Assembly: GCA_023078555.1 (NCBI GenBank)
Contig: CM041200.1
Location: 1,488,001 to 1,552,000 of the forward strand
Length of the DNA: 64,000 nt
Direction: 5' to 3'
Origin: Ulva prolifera
Taxonomy: Eukaryota; Chlorophyta; Ulvophyceae; Ulvales; Ulvaceae
Both the position numbers and the translations under genes were made by a program. This document shows, piece by piece, positions 34,601 to 46,673 of the stretch. The notes beneath the pieces were generated by a model. That model searched no databases. It saw nothing but the letters and a program-made list of their open reading frames with translations, and was not told the origin of the DNA. Positions within the stretch are counted from its first letter, which is position 1, and each line of letters begins with the position of its first letter.

Positions 34601-36381
34601 CTATGGCTGCAGCTGCTGGAACACGTCCTTCAGGGCAGCTCTGGCAGCACAATACTCTTCATCTGAAAATTTCCAGACATTGTACTGCCACTGATGTGCA
34701 TAAACACACATGGCGTTCTGGCCCAGCGCAAACCCCCTCACTGAGCAGAAATGCTGGAACATGGCAGCACGGGAGTACTGTGAAATTTTTCCGTTGTGTG
34801 GTCGTCCTGATAGCCCATTGATCACCTCCGGCATTCCCCCACTTTGACACCAGCACATGCATCGCTGTTCGGTAAATTTCGCCTGCCATGTTGTACTAGT
34901 ATCGAACACTCCCGTATCGAACATCACTGCTGTGCACATTAGGGTAGGATGGTGCAGCTCAAACTTCCTGGCTGCAGCCGACTGGTTGAACTGCGATGGT
35001 GTCTGCTGGAGGGAAGTCCGACCACTGCTTGACAGATTCCAAGGCATGCTGCATGCAGCCATTCCAACCTTTGGCCTGTTGCCAGATTCGGCGGCTTGGG
35101 TGTACACACGGTCAAAATCTTGCAGGCGACAACATATGGCCCGGGTTGCGTGAGGTCGCGAAAACCTGTGCAAAAACTGCTCTTGTCATCATGCTAAGGC
35201 ACCATGCGGGTGCGCACGCAGCTGCACCGGGAAGACGTACTTGTGGCCTATTGTTATGGAGTTCATGTAGATCGGCTGCAACAGGAAGGTCAACATCAGG
35301 CCTCCCTGCACTCCGAGTACGTTCCATCGCGCAAGTTTGTCACTGCAAGAAGCCGTCTGGCCACTGCCCCTGAGAGCCATTTCACATGCAGGTGGTACGT
35401 GCTTCGCAATCTCTGCGTTCACTGGGGTGCTTGCGACAGCACAAGACTCCCGAACACAGCCAGGCTGCGAAGGCTGGGAGCTGCTGGGATCGCATTCCTC
35501 ATCAGCGGGGGCGGAGGCAGGAGTCACAGATGGCCTGAAGCGCTTGACCAGGAACATCGCCTGGCCCTCTCTGCGTGCCTGCAGTGTGATGCGGGTGTGT
35601 GGAATGCACGGAAGGCTGTGTGCCGGCAAGCTGAGCCGCGTCTCTGACTGGCCTTTTGCCCACCGTTTCAAGGACGCATTCCCACATGGCTGGGCACTGG
35701 TGTAAAAGTGCAGCGTCACCATGGGATTCCAGCGGAACTGCTTGGCAGTGGCGTGGCTGCCCGGGGAGTGCACCACCTCCAGCACCGCTGGGCAGCCTGG
35801 TTCCGGGCTGGCTGCTGCGGGGACATCACGCTCGACCGCGCACATACGTTCCATCTGCAGGTACAGGAATCGCATGAGGGCCCGTCTGGCGAGCACCTCT
35901 GCGTGCCCATCATGGACACATTCTCCCTTCACATCTGCATCGATTGCATCCTGTGGCATGAACTTGGTGCCGGCTCCCACAGCTACCGCCTGTATTGCAT
36001 CCGTGCTATCACGCCCGCAGAAAGTGAGGCTCGTCCCGCTGATGCATCCGGTGCCCTACGCACAAGCAACCAGGACGTGCAGGGAGACGTACAGACAGCA
36101 CATTGGTTTCCTTGTCATGGACCACGAACGCAGCCATCACAGTCTGTTGTTTTTCAAAAAGCCCATATGGCAGTACCTGAACACTCATATCCGCGGGAAA
36201 GTCACTGCTTTGTGCATTAGGTCACACATGGTTGTGCCAAACGATCAAACCATCCACCGGCTCGAATTGCCGGCAGCCACACCTGCCGATACTTTGTGAT
36301 GGCGGCGTTTGCAACACGATCTGCAAAGTCACATGTTGACGTGCGCTTTTTTTCTGCATTTCGGACGCTCACTTTGTCCAT
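34601..36381 (-). CDS. ADAT1: tRNA-specific adenosine deaminase 1
   Basis: ADAT1 (Tad1) deaminates adenosine 37 of eukaryotic tRNA-Ala to inosine; it is the ancestor of the ADAR editing domain. Four exons join in phase: 36283..36381, 36093..36143, 35241..35989 and 34601..35165 (487 aa). Zinc and catalytic motifs are visible: GAGTKFMPQDAI, then VHDGHAEVLARRALMRFL (His plus the proton-shuttling Glu), SAQPCGNASL (first cysteine) and CSDKLARWNVLGVQGGLM (second cysteine). These are followed by LQPIYMNSITIGHKY. Most homologues have PCGDAS, so the Asp to Asn change is worth noting. The C-terminal exon has the helical ADAT1 tail (GLSGRPHNGKISQYSRAAMF). The start ATG gives MDKVSVRNAEKKRTST and the ADRVANAAITKYRQ helix typical of the N-terminus. 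Confidence 0.5.
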
Positions 36382-37845
36382 GTATACACGTGCACAGCAC
36401 TTCACAGGCAGCCCGTGGTGATCCTTGTAGCCTATTCACGCCGACACTTTGGTTGCAAAGAAGTCGCAGTTACATCTTGGAGCTATACCACGGGGCATGA
36501 CCGCGATGCGGTTTTGTGAAAGACGTATGCAAACCCCGACCATGAACAGCACAGGCTCGGCAACGCTGAGCGGATATTGCAGCAAAGTGACGCTGCTGCG
36601 AAACAGACGCTAACATGCAACACCTGCCATGTGTTCTCCGCACTCGTTCTCTTGATGATGTCCACAGGTCAGCGGTGCCCACCTCGCCGGACGTGGCCGG
36701 CTGTCGCAGAGGCGCGGTTGCAGGTGCCGCTGTACACGCCGCCAGCACTGGGCTCGATGACCCCTGTGTATACATGTACGTGGCCGTGCATGATGACATA
36801 GCCATGTGCATACGGCATCGACAAAAGCGGGACCAGAGAGTTGGTTGCCTGGCTGGCATCACGCAACACCTCTTTGACCCCGCAGCACCAGCACCTAAGG
36901 TACGAAACGCCCCCACGCATCCCGGCGAGATTGCTGAACGGACATCAGTGCCCTGTCCCAGCGTCCATTGCGCCTGCTTGGCAACAGCCTTTGGCCACTT
37001 TGAGCATGACCTGGCACGCACACTCACGCCGGCGAATGCGACGCACACAATTCTGGCCCGCAGCTCTGGCTGTGGCGTGGGTGCGTCATGCTGGGGTGGT
37101 GGACGTGTTCTTGCGCTGCTGGAGCCGCGGTGCTGCCCGCCTCGCCTTTGTCCTTGTAACACGATTCTGGCCCGCAGCTGCTGCGGCGGTCTGTTTGAGC
37201 GACATGTCCACGCACCGCAGAGAGCAACGGCTTGGCTAACACACAGGCATAGTGTTTGGCAAGCACTGTGGGCAAGCGACACGACTGCACAGGCCCCGCA
37301 TCTCCACTGGCCAAGCGCAGCTGAATTAGCTGAGCTGATGTTCAGCATGCAATCCACTGCGCCATATGGCAATATGGTGGTTGTCCACGGAAGGAGCGCC
37401 ACGTGCGGTGGCTACCGCCCTCTCCGGACACAGTGAGTGCCTCGCCTTCTGCCCCCCCTTGCGCAATTCACAGCCACGCCACAGCCACAGCACGCGCATG
37501 CACTCCTGCCGCCTGCAGCCTTTATCGGTGCTCAGTGCCCCCAGAGCCATGCAAGACCGCGGTCTCGCGCACGCCTCTGCGGCAGGCCCGGGGGCACCCG
37601 CAGGCACGCTGCAGACCTGCACAGCTCATCATCCAGCAGCCCTCCAAGAGGCGGAAAGCTGGGGTGCAGGAACAGGCGAGGGGGCACGGGCACGAGGTGA
37701 TGCCGCCGCACGATGGTGCCACCTTGATAGAGGCATCTCGGTACGGCCCCCTCCGCAGCTTCGTCAGCGCAGCCCGTGCAAGCCGCTGTGGTCCCCAGCC
37801 CCCAGCCCCTCCCCTCGCCCCCGCGGTGCCGGTGCAGTCCGCACA
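36382..37845. other. GC-rich interval between ADAT1 and DGAT2, unresolved
   Basis: About 1.5 kb whose high GC content keeps long frames open on both strands: 36470-37402 (-), 36615-37436 (+), 37366-38193 (+). None resembles a protein family, and the frames compete for the same DNA. A 16-mer (ATTCTGGCCCGCAGCT) occurs at 37050 and again at 37164. The left part must hold the ADAT1 promoter and the right part the DGAT2 3' end. A small gene here cannot be excluded. Confidence 0.5.
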
Positions 37846-40619
37846 CTACGTGATGATCAGGGGTCGGGCCTCCCAGCTGTGCCGGCCGTCGCTGTACGCC
37901 CCCCGGTGCCGTTCGTACAGCGCAGCCAACGCCTCCACAAATCGCTGGTGCACATCCTCAACGTGGGCATCAAAGGCCGGGCTACCGGGGGGCATCGCCG
38001 GCCCGACGTCCACCGGCGTGCCCACAACTGCCGTGACAGGGAGGCGCCGCAGCACGGGCAGGCCCAGCACGCCGTGCACGAGGCCGATGCTCATCTTGAG
38101 CCGGCGGCTCAGATTCCGCATGCACCTGCACGCACAGCGCTATGGTTTTGTCGGCCGCCGCACACCGTGCCAGTGTGCACGCGGCACGTCTGATCGTTCA
38201 CGCCCGGGGTCTGCACAGTCGAGGTGTCAGTGCGAGCGTATATACGCGCACCCCGCAGCGCTCCAGCGCCTCGTTGTCGCGTCACACTCGCATGGCAGCG
38301 CTGCTGTGCTACGGTAGGTGATGGGCGTCTCGGCTCACTGGACGCCCCACAGCCGCTACGCGTGTCAGCAGCGGCGAGCCCCTGCTCTGCGCAGCTGCGT
38401 GCAGGCGCCAGCGGCTCTGCGTGGCGGCGGTAGACGGCGTGCAAGCAGGTGGGAGAGTTGAGCCGCACCTGGGGCCGAAGGAGAGCAGCTGGGAGTTGCC
38501 AAAGTAGTAGACGGGCAGCAGGGGCGTCCCGGCCTGCACGGCGGCCCGCACGAAGCCGCGGCGGTTGCGCAGCACGACCACCTCGCGCTCGCGCTCACAC
38601 TCAAACATCTCCGCAATGCCTCCCGCATGCACCAGGGCGCTGTTGCCTGCACGCACCGACCTGTTGTCACAGGTATCAGGAGGTGTGCAACGGCGCACGC
38701 ACGGGACCGCTAGCGCAGGTCGGCTTTGCCATTGGCTCAAGGCGCTGACCGCGTGCACGTTGGCCTCCCGCCACGCCCGCTGATGGCGGCAGCGCCCACA
38801 GCTGCAGCCCTTGCGAGGGGGCCGTCTTGCACATGCTCTCGCAGTAGTGGGCGGCTGTATGCAGCGGCGTGGGTGGATTGCGCAGAGAGCGCACCTGCAG
38901 CCAGTTCGCGCCGCAGGGACTTGAAGCTCGCAGGGACGCAGCCGCCTGCAGCACCAGCGGGAGTTCATGCAACGGAGCGGCGCACATGCTGGCAGGGCCG
39001 CACACCCACACGGCGGCGTGTTGTGTGACCGGCACCATGCTCACCAACACACCACCACCGAGCTGCCAAGCTCAATTGCATTCCCGCCCCTTGGGGCTGA
39101 CGTCACAGTCGCCGCCCGGGCAACATGATCAATGGGCTCGGCCTCGCTCGGAACCGCTGCGGCCGGCAACAGGGGCCAGCGGGGTGTAGGGGTCAACGTG
39201 CTGGGGCGGCGGCGTGAGGGACATCGCAAAGTCACACGCAACTGTGTAGAGGGTGTGCTGGCTTGCAGCGGCGGCGCACCGACGCTCATGTAGTGGCGCC
39301 ACAGGGGGCAGTAGAAGAGCACCGAGGCCGCGAGCAGCACGAGCGAGCGGGCGTGCACGGCGGGCCACACGGTCGCATGCATCTGCGCCGCGAGCGGGAA
39401 GACGCCGTGCGGGAAGCAGGCAGCCACGTACTGCCGCTGGGGGTCGATCCCGGCCTCGTGCACAACTCTGAAGCTGATGTGGCGCTTCCAGTGGTGGAAG
39501 AAGCAGGCGTCGAGCACGTCCACGACACGCTGGCTGTGGCGGCACAGCGGCAGCAGCAGCGTGCCGAGCGCGGCGGCGGTGATGTAGGCGAGGACTCTCG
39601 AGAACGCGGAGCCTGCATGCATGGTGTGCGGCGAGGTGGCTGTACGGCGGCGCTGGAGCACTGTAGGTAGGCATGTTTGATGCTTACCACGTGGTCTGCT
39701 GCCATGCTTCTGGATGGCATGTGCCATGCATGCATGGACGGCAGAGGCGACCTTATGGCGTGGTCGGTGGCGCCACTGCATGTCTCGAGGTAGGCGTCAT
39801 ACCGACGTCGTACAAGCCTGTGTGCGGCACCAGAAGTAGCATGGCAGGGCAACCGTGGCAGGTGCTGCGTCAGAATACTTCAGAGGCCAGGCAAGTGTCA
39901 AGTTTGAGCAGCAAGGGCGGACTGGGCTGACGGCGGCATACCTGCCATGATGGCCAGCCCGCAGAGGGGCCAGAAGGTCAGCAGCAGGTGTGAAAACGTG
40001 ACCCAGATGAAGACGCAGCAGTCCAGCAGTGACCAGCCCTGCTGGAACAAAGGCTCTGATTCATAGACTGTCTGGTGCGTCGGTACCGTAACTGCAAGGC
40101 AGTGAGCGGGTTAGGAAGAACTTACCAGCGGACATGCACCCGGCGAGCGGATATGTGCCGACAGCAGGATAATCTGCATAATCGCGTGAAACTACGCATG
40201 CCCGGGCATGGCTGGACAGCACAGCTACAGACGAGTCTATCAATGGACTTACGAGACCTGGTAAGTTTGGCGTGGGGTAATCATGGAATGGTGGTCGTGC
40301 AGTCCATCTGGCTTCGTGAGCGGGCATGTTGAAGGCTCGCACCTGGACTGGCAGACGTTGCAGTGCACATGGCAACGTCTGTTTGGCCCATGTCTCCTTG
40401 GCTGACTACAGAACAATTTTTTCCTGTATCGTGAAAATTTGATAACGCAGAATCGACGCTGCCACTCCGATCGGTTGCGTCCGCGTCATCATCGTCAGCA
40501 CCAGCGCTGCGCTGTTTCTCCGGATGCTTCGAGCTTCCCATAATTCGTGTCAGGGCAATCAGCTCAACTGATTCGCTATGATATCGTATTGGGTAGCTGA
40601 GACTGGACCCCGCTGGCAT
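37846..40619 (-). CDS. DGAT2: Type-2 diacylglycerol acyltransferase
   Basis: DGAT2 enzymes add the third acyl chain to diacylglycerol in the endoplasmic reticulum, making storage oil. Six exons join in phase: 40343..40619, 39942..40055, 39280..39612, 38895..38945, 38469..38646 and 37846..38125 (410 aa). The N-terminus is polar with an acidic DDDDADATD stretch. A transmembrane hairpin follows: SLLDCCVFIWVTFSHLLLTF and RVLAYITAAALGTLLLPL. Then come ISFRVVHEAGI, CFPHGVFPLAA (active-site PHG), GGCVPASFKSLRREL, ALVHAGGIAEMF, LRNRRGFVRAAVQAGTPLLP and VYYFGNSQ. The C-terminal part is TAVVGTPVDVGP with LALYERHRG-like helices. Joining the 51-nt exon 4 restores the conserved GG(C/A)P region. The usual HPHG motif reads FPHG here. 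A second in-frame ATG at 40541 is an alternative start. Confidence 0.5.
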
Positions 40620-41111
40620 GAAAAGCGCTAGTTCTGATATCGGTGCATGTACGTGTCACAAGCACCTTGTATGTACGTATGGTGTTATGGCAAAGCCGCA
40701 GACTGAGGACTACTCAAAGAGGCTACGTACATATATGGCTGCTTTCTGTATCGAACATCAGTTGTCTGCGCGTCGCGTCGGGACATGGCTCCTGCATCTC
40801 GAATTCCCTGGTAGTCGCCACGTCAGCACATGCACCATGCGCACAGTTCGCATTTCAAAGCAGGTCTGCCATGTAGACCGACATCTGGCACCAAACTTAT
40901 ATCTGAAACTCTAAGTTTTTCTGGTTCACCTGTGTTCAAGATATCCCGAAGTAGCAGCCTACCGCTCTCCAAGTTCATGGCGTCGTGAGATCGTCTTTCA
41001 CGGGAACAGCAGCTGCAACAAAAAAACAACAGCCCACACTACCAACCCAACGCGCACGGGGTTATCGTCTTGACATCCAGGTCCTCTGCGGTCCGTAGAC
41101 TCTGTCCATAC
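40620..41111. other. Divergent intergenic region DGAT2/IFT57
   Basis: About 490 bases. A minus-strand frame from ATG 40978 (MNLESGRLLLRDILNTGE) might be an extra upstream exon of DGAT2 or chance; nothing links it. No repeats seen. Confidence 0.5.
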
Positions 41112-42956
41112 ATGTCGAGCAGGGATGAGCTTGCTGGAGCAGCACATGCTCCACGCACCTTAGAGGTCCGTCAAAATCGCATGGCAAAGCCACATGATGG
41201 ACGCCAACGACGCGTATTGAAATTTGGGCATGGTATGCAGATTAGGACGACAGTTGAAGAGTGCATGGAGACATTGGTCTGCAAACTACATCTCCTTGAC
41301 TACCGACACAGATTCCTTGGCAGCAAATTTGGGTGTGAATCAATCAGATCTGGTCTGTCACAATGTCTGTGTTTGAAACATCATGCTTAATTTCTGTTGC
41401 TTGCCTCACAGGAAGCGCAGATCACCCATAGATAGCACTTGCTTCACTGGAATCGCGACACATCGCAGTCCCACTGAGTTGTTCTATACATTCTTCAATC
41501 TCGCAGCATGGATTATCAGTGAGTATGGCCAAGTCACGATAAATGCGTTGAAGGAAGGGGAAGACAGTGCGGCAGCAATTCGCAACCTGCTTCAGATTTT
41601 ACGTCAGCTGAACTTTGCAGTTCCCTCAACGTTGTCTGCATCCCAGCTGCAAGGTGGTTCGGGGCGAGAAATATGTGGCATTCTGAATGGCTTAGTGGAC
41701 TGGGCACTCCAACGCAGTTCGCACCAATTTCAAGCACCGCAACATCCAATGGATGAAGACGATAGGTATGCTGTGGCAACCTTTCAAAACTCTGCCACTG
41801 CAGGTAGTATTGCCATCAGCATGCATGCAAGCGAACAATTGGTGTATGCTCATGGTGACACGGCTAGTAGAAATACATTGCCAGGTGGCTTCAGAAATAT
41901 GGAGCTAATGGAGGTTCACGGAGAAGCTGACATGCTGGCAAGCATTGCAGCCCCACACAGAAAATCCAACATTCAAGATGCCGATGATGAGCTATCGCAG
42001 CTGGCGCCGGGAGCAGAACCCTCCACGCATGCTAGGCGCAATGAGGCTGCAGAGAGTGATACAGGGATCATTGAAAATAAGGTTTGATCACTGCCACGCT
42101 TATTTTGTTTCCAGACAACTGTACAGCGGTACTGCTGCTGTTGCGCCACAGTAAACGTGTTTCCGGCACATGCTGTGCCTCTGCTCACATGGGCCATTAT
42201 TCGCTGGACGGCGATCCACCTGATGGCGTCTCCTTGTGCAGATTGACAGGGAACGTTGGGACCTTGAGTACCAGCAGGTTGCACCTAGGCTGCAAATTCG
42301 GATTGCAGCAGAGACACGGGATTGGAGAACACACCTAGATGGAGTGAAACAGTGGCTGAAAGCTTCATTCAATGCAGCAGAGAAAGACGCAGGAACTCAA
42401 GGACAGCAAGCACCCGTTGCCTGGAAACAAGTAAAGAGAAGCTTGAATCATGTGCAGAATGATGTCCATGAACAGCTCAACAAGCTTGAAACTCGGGAAC
42501 GATTTCTGAACAATGAGTTCACTGCACGGACTGAAGAGTTCCGAAACAAAAAAGAGTCTTTCGAATCAAGCAAGGTACTTGATCACTTTGCTGCCCATCC
42601 CTGTCAGGAGGCATGTACGATGTAATACTTGTACTGGCGCATTCGTGTCCCAGAACCCCTTTCGCATGTAAGGCATGTGCTGATGCTCCAAACAATTTAT
42701 TCAGGAGCAATACGAGGACCAGATGAAGCAAGTGGCAGATGGCATGGCAGAGCTGCAGTTGTGTTTGGACCAGATCGAGGAGATGCAGGGCGAGCTGGAG
42801 GACCGGTCCATCAACTCTGCCAATGGGGCTGGACCAGTCGCAAAAGTGAGGAAGGCCACCATCAAATTGAAATCAGAAATGCAACAGATGGACGTGCGAC
42901 TTGGGATCACACGGCATCAACTACTGCACATGCACTTGAGGCACCAGGTGGAATGA
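41112..42956 (+). CDS. IFT57: Intraflagellar transport protein 57
   Basis: IFT57 (Hippi) is a peripheral subunit of the IFT-B complex, which moves cargo along ciliary microtubules. Exons 41112..41332, 41412..42081, 42242..42574 and 42705..42956 join in phase (491 aa). The N-terminal calponin-homology-like domain includes TTVEECMETLVCKLHLLDY, SPTELFYTFFNLAAWIISEY, NLLQILRQLNF and GREICGILNGLVDWAL, matching family members position for position. An acidic linker follows, then coiled coil from about residue 290 (RLQIRIAAETRDWRTHLDGV, LNKLETRERFLNNEF) to the end (KVRKATIKLKSEMQQMDVRL). A further intron inside the first exon (GAG|GTCCGT to CAG|ATT, about 102 nt, in frame) is possible. The gene ends 67 bases from the stop of pyridoxal kinase on the other strand. 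Confidence 0.5.
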
Positions 42957-43023
42957 TGCACAGTGGCTTCGGAGGTACACAGCAGCAGTGGTACGGTGTT
43001 GGTGGGGCATAGAGAGTAACACA

Positions 43024-44265
43024 TCAAGTTTTGGCTGGATTTGATCTATGCTCAACGACTGGATTAAGGATTTCACTCTGACACTGCACCAGGCGAAGCT
43101 CCCGAGCTCTCATGACTTCGGCCGTTCGCTCCTGGGAATTCCTGGCCTCGCCGGCGGCCTTGGCCGTGAACTGCAGCACCTTCTGCAAGCTGGCGACTGC
43201 CAGTTCGGTAGCATGAGCAAGATCCGTCGGATTCTCGGAGGTATGGTATAGCAATAAGGCTGCTAATAGGTCCCCAACTCCAGAGAAGTATGCATCAATC
43301 TTTGGGACGCTGATGTAAAATGGGCATGCATCCACTTGCTCGACTTTGCTGCTCCCCAGGACAACAATGGAGCCAGAAAACTCTTCCAACGCAAGACTTG
43401 TCACAATCTGCTCCCGCCATTTACATGACTTTGTGGCGGAGAACACACAGTGCAGCCAGTGCACGGCATGTGAGCATTGACAATCAATGGTTGGGACATA
43501 CCACAGTCTCAACGCCCAGATCGTGCAGTTTAGAGCATGCGGCAATGGCGTCTCTCATACTGAAGACTTCCATGCCTGACAGTAGCTCGAGCTCAAACTG
43601 GTTGGGGGTCAGTAATGTGACGTGAGGAATAATGTCTTGGATGTACGCATCAACAAGGTCTTCTGGAACATACAATTTGCCATGATCTCCAAGGACAGGG
43701 TCACATACTGCAAATGGACTCAGATTGTATATGCAGTGTTCCGGGCCCTGCTGAAGTGCAACATGGCACCAACAGTTGCCTTACCATGAACAACATCAGC
43801 ATTGGACGCTCGCATTTGTTGTAGCAGATTCGAAACCTCCCTCAAGAACGAAAGCGAGCCAATATACCCTGTTAAGAGGTGACTGTGCCCGTTCAAGAGC
43901 CCATTGGCTTTAAGGCCGTCAGTGAGCTCATTCAGTTCTTTCCCACTTACGACGCTCCCAGTGAAGGAGGGATACCCTGTGTGATTGCTGAATTGGACAG
44001 TGTTGATGGTGTCGACTTCATAACCAAGAAGCTGCAACGGAAAGGACGCGCATTTATTCCCTGCAGCACGGGTAGATCCTACTTGCTATTGAGACAGGAC
44101 GAAGGTGAGAAGACAAACACCGCAGGTGCAGTATCGCCTCAAAATTATGCTGCACATCATCTAGATTGTTATGTCGCATATTCTGTGAGCGGTGATCGCA
44201 ACATGACTCGACATACCGACGTATCCATGCACAACGTGGCTCTGCACGGTAAGCACGCGTTTCAT
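43024..44265 (-). CDS. PDXK: Pyridoxal kinase
   Basis: This enzyme phosphorylates pyridoxal, pyridoxine and pyridoxamine, the salvage route to vitamin B6 cofactor. Four exons join in phase: 44217..44265, 43785..44060, 43502..43707 and 43024..43407 (304 aa). The start is MKRVLTVQSHVVHGYVGNKC, the standard family opening with the substrate-binding SHVVHGYVGN. Other motifs are LLGYEVDTINTVQFSNHTGY, LLTGYIGSLSFL, CDPVLGDHGKLYVPEDLVDA and LLTPNQFELELLSG. The catalytic glycine-Asp loop reads FSGVGDLLAALLLYH; in most homologues this is GTGD, so one residue differs while the Asp is kept. The C-terminal 40 residues form a charged helix. Length is typical. The gene is divergent from cyclin H and convergent with IFT57. 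Confidence 0.5.
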
Positions 44266-44870
44266 TGTGTGCACGACGCCAGGGAACAGTTACAGAGTTG
44301 GCTGAGAGCATGAACTGACTTTGCTGTCTGTGAAATGGCCGCAAGAGATACTGCAGCCAAAACTGATTGGTGACACTGCTGTCGCCAGCGGCATCACACT
44401 GAGAGTCGTTGATGTAGAGACTCGCTCGTGGCACCAAAGCATTGAGTGCGCAAATCTCTCTCGCTCTGATCATATCTCCCCGTGAACATCGCCGCGGACG
44501 GCCATCCTGTCATGTTGGTTATGCAACGCACCAGTGACCACGCGATGTACTGCGAGAGGTCGCCACACTGCAAATTCAAGGACGCCAAAAGTTCGACGCA
44601 CAGCCTATCGACACACAAACCATCCAGTCGATGTCACTGATGATGGCACGAACCACGGCGTACATCGCCATGATCGTAGACAGCGATTCCGTGTCAACCG
44701 CACACTTGAGTTGAACACTGTCGCTTGTGATCATATTCTGTGTGCACGTGCTGTCCGTTTGAAACGCAGCGAAGGATGTTATGACCTGGCTGCGGTAAAA
44801 ACATGTAATATTTGCGCCTTTAATCCGCAAGCTATCTCGGGCAGGTGATCGGGAGGATCGTGGCTAGCGG
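44266..44870. other. Divergent intergenic region PDXK/cyclin H
   Basis: About 600 bases between two start codons, presumed to hold both promoters. Open frames here are short and unconserved. Confidence 0.5.
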
Positions 44871-46495
44871 ATGGACTTTGCTACATCCACACACCGAAAA
44901 CGGTGGATACTATCTAAAGATGAAGTGGTGAGATATGACTAAGCACCAGGAGGTTTCGGCTGGGTTGCTGCTGTGATGCGGGCACGTTCACAGATGTAGG
45001 CGTGACTCTGCAGATCGGCAAGAGGGCACATGCAAATGAAGCTGGTGTCGATTTTGTCCTCAAGCTTAGGGCGGACCACGGAGAACCCACCACCGATCTT
45101 GATGCAGTAACTCCGGCAGATGAGCTTGAATTGATCAGCTTCTATGCGTACAAACTTGCAGCCAAAGGACTGGACTTGTGGCCTCGCAAGGTCATTGCCA
45201 CAGCTGTGACATTTTTGAAAAGATTCTACCTAGATCATTCTATAATCCAACATGAAGTCAGGAAGATCGCCTTTGCGTGCCTGTACATTGCTGGCAAGGT
45301 ATGTCGAGGGTGCCGCAAGCACAGTCTATACCATCTTCTGCAGACGTTTTGTACAGATGTGTCAATGTCAGCACTGTAGAATTTCGGGCAGGGACCGTCT
45401 GGAATCACCTCGGCCGCGTCCTACATGTGCCTGAGGTTGCTGACTCACTTGTTTTGCAGGGCGTGCCACATAGGATAGGGCAAGCACCCGCTCTATGCAT
45501 GTGACTGCATTGCAACAATAACCACCGCCACTGGCCTGCAGGTCTGCGAGAACTACATTGATGCGGAGAAGATCCCAGAGCATTTCCCCGGTGCAGTCAA
45601 GGCTGACGATGTGTTGAGCCTGGAAACAGTTGTTTTGGGGGGCCTCAACTTTGATCTTGTCGTGTATCATCCATACACTTTTCTAGACGCCATGGTAGAG
45701 GTGAGGTCACTCACCAGTGGGCCCTGTTATCCTCCTTTGTGTGACTGGTGTTGGTCCTCGCGACGCGTCTGGGCACACCGGCCACGTACTCCCTGCTCGT
45801 GATGTCGCCACACAAAAGAGCACACCATGCAGGAGATCAACATGGCAACAGAGCGCAAGGAGGCAGCGGTCACAGAGGTATTGAGCAAGAACTCTGGCGC
45901 TCTAAATATGATCTACAAGCTGGCTCGGAGCTTCCTGGACTCAATGATCCAGAGCGATGCTGTGCTGATCTTGACCCCTCAGCAGCAGGCGTTGTGTGCT
46001 GTATGTCACGCCCTGGAGAGGAATGGCATGCCTAGACAGGCAGTGCTGCAGCGGTACGCGCAGCATGCTTCTGCGAATGCCGATGAGCAGCAGTCGGTGG
46101 TGGATGAGCTTCAGGTCTGCCGCTGTGCGCTTGCATGAGCCTGCATTTGCTTGGGTATGCATTGCTGACAAGTTGAATGCCTGGAGCGTGTTGCAGAAGG
46201 TCTGGGCGATGGGTGTGACTTTCGCTGACGCTGGTCATCAAGTGTGTGCCAAGTACTCACAGAAGGGGGCATCGCCCAAGGATCTGGATATGAAGGTGCT
46301 GATGCTGCTGCCTGCATGCTTGCATGTCTGCCACATCGATTACATCATCTCGCGACACCCGCACTTGTTAGCTGGCTTGCTGTGGCACAGGTCAGGACAT
46401 TCAACCCACTGATGAACACCACATCAAGTCTCTACAAGGCGCTGAAAAAGAAGAAAAAGAAAAGGAAGCGCGCAGCTGATGAGGGTGATAAGTAA
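44871..46495 (+). CDS. CCNH: Cyclin H
   Basis: Cyclin H pairs with CDK7 to form the CDK-activating kinase, part of TFIIH, which phosphorylates cell-cycle CDKs and RNA polymerase II. Six exons join in phase: 44871..44927, 45014..45298, 45542..45700, 45833..46114, 46197..46295 and 46391..46495 (328 aa). The start MDFATSTHRKRWILSKDEV matches the N-terminal KRHWTFSSEEQL helix of the family. The first cyclin fold contains FLKRFYLDHSIIQHEVRKIA and ACLYIAGKVCENYIDAEKIP. The second contains VVLGGLNFDLVVYHPYTFLD and the following helices. The C-terminus ends in a basic run (LKKKKKKRKRAADEGDK), a likely nuclear signal. Cyclin H specificity rests on the N-terminal helix and the LNFDLVVYHPY motif; other transcriptional cyclins are less likely. 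Confidence 0.5.
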
Positions 46496-46668
46496 TGACG
46501 GCTTGTGTCGTCCTAGCTCCTGTACTCTGTGGTGTCAACATCGACGCAACTTCAACTACAACCATCCCAAATGAGATTGCGATGGTGCCAGTGACAGACA
46601 GTAGATGCACGCTCGTTGCAACGTGTTGGACTGAGTGAGTGCTTACAAGCGGCCAATGCCTTTTCTTT

Positions 46669-46673
46669 TGTAA
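46669..46673 (+). terminator. TGTAA polyadenylation signal of cyclin H
   Basis: TGTAA lies about 175 nt past the cyclin H stop codon, farther than for the other genes but the first copy on this strand. Confidence 0.5.

Noticed and set aside
36470-37436. Competing 270-310 codon frames on both strands between ADAT1 and DGAT2
   Set aside because: They overlap one another, are Cys/Arg/Ala rich and match no family. Without transcript evidence neither can be called a gene.
3860-44265. PDX2 and pyridoxal kinase as a vitamin B6 gene cluster
   Set aside because: They are 38 kb and many unrelated genes apart, on opposite strands and in different composition blocks. Co-location is most simply chance.
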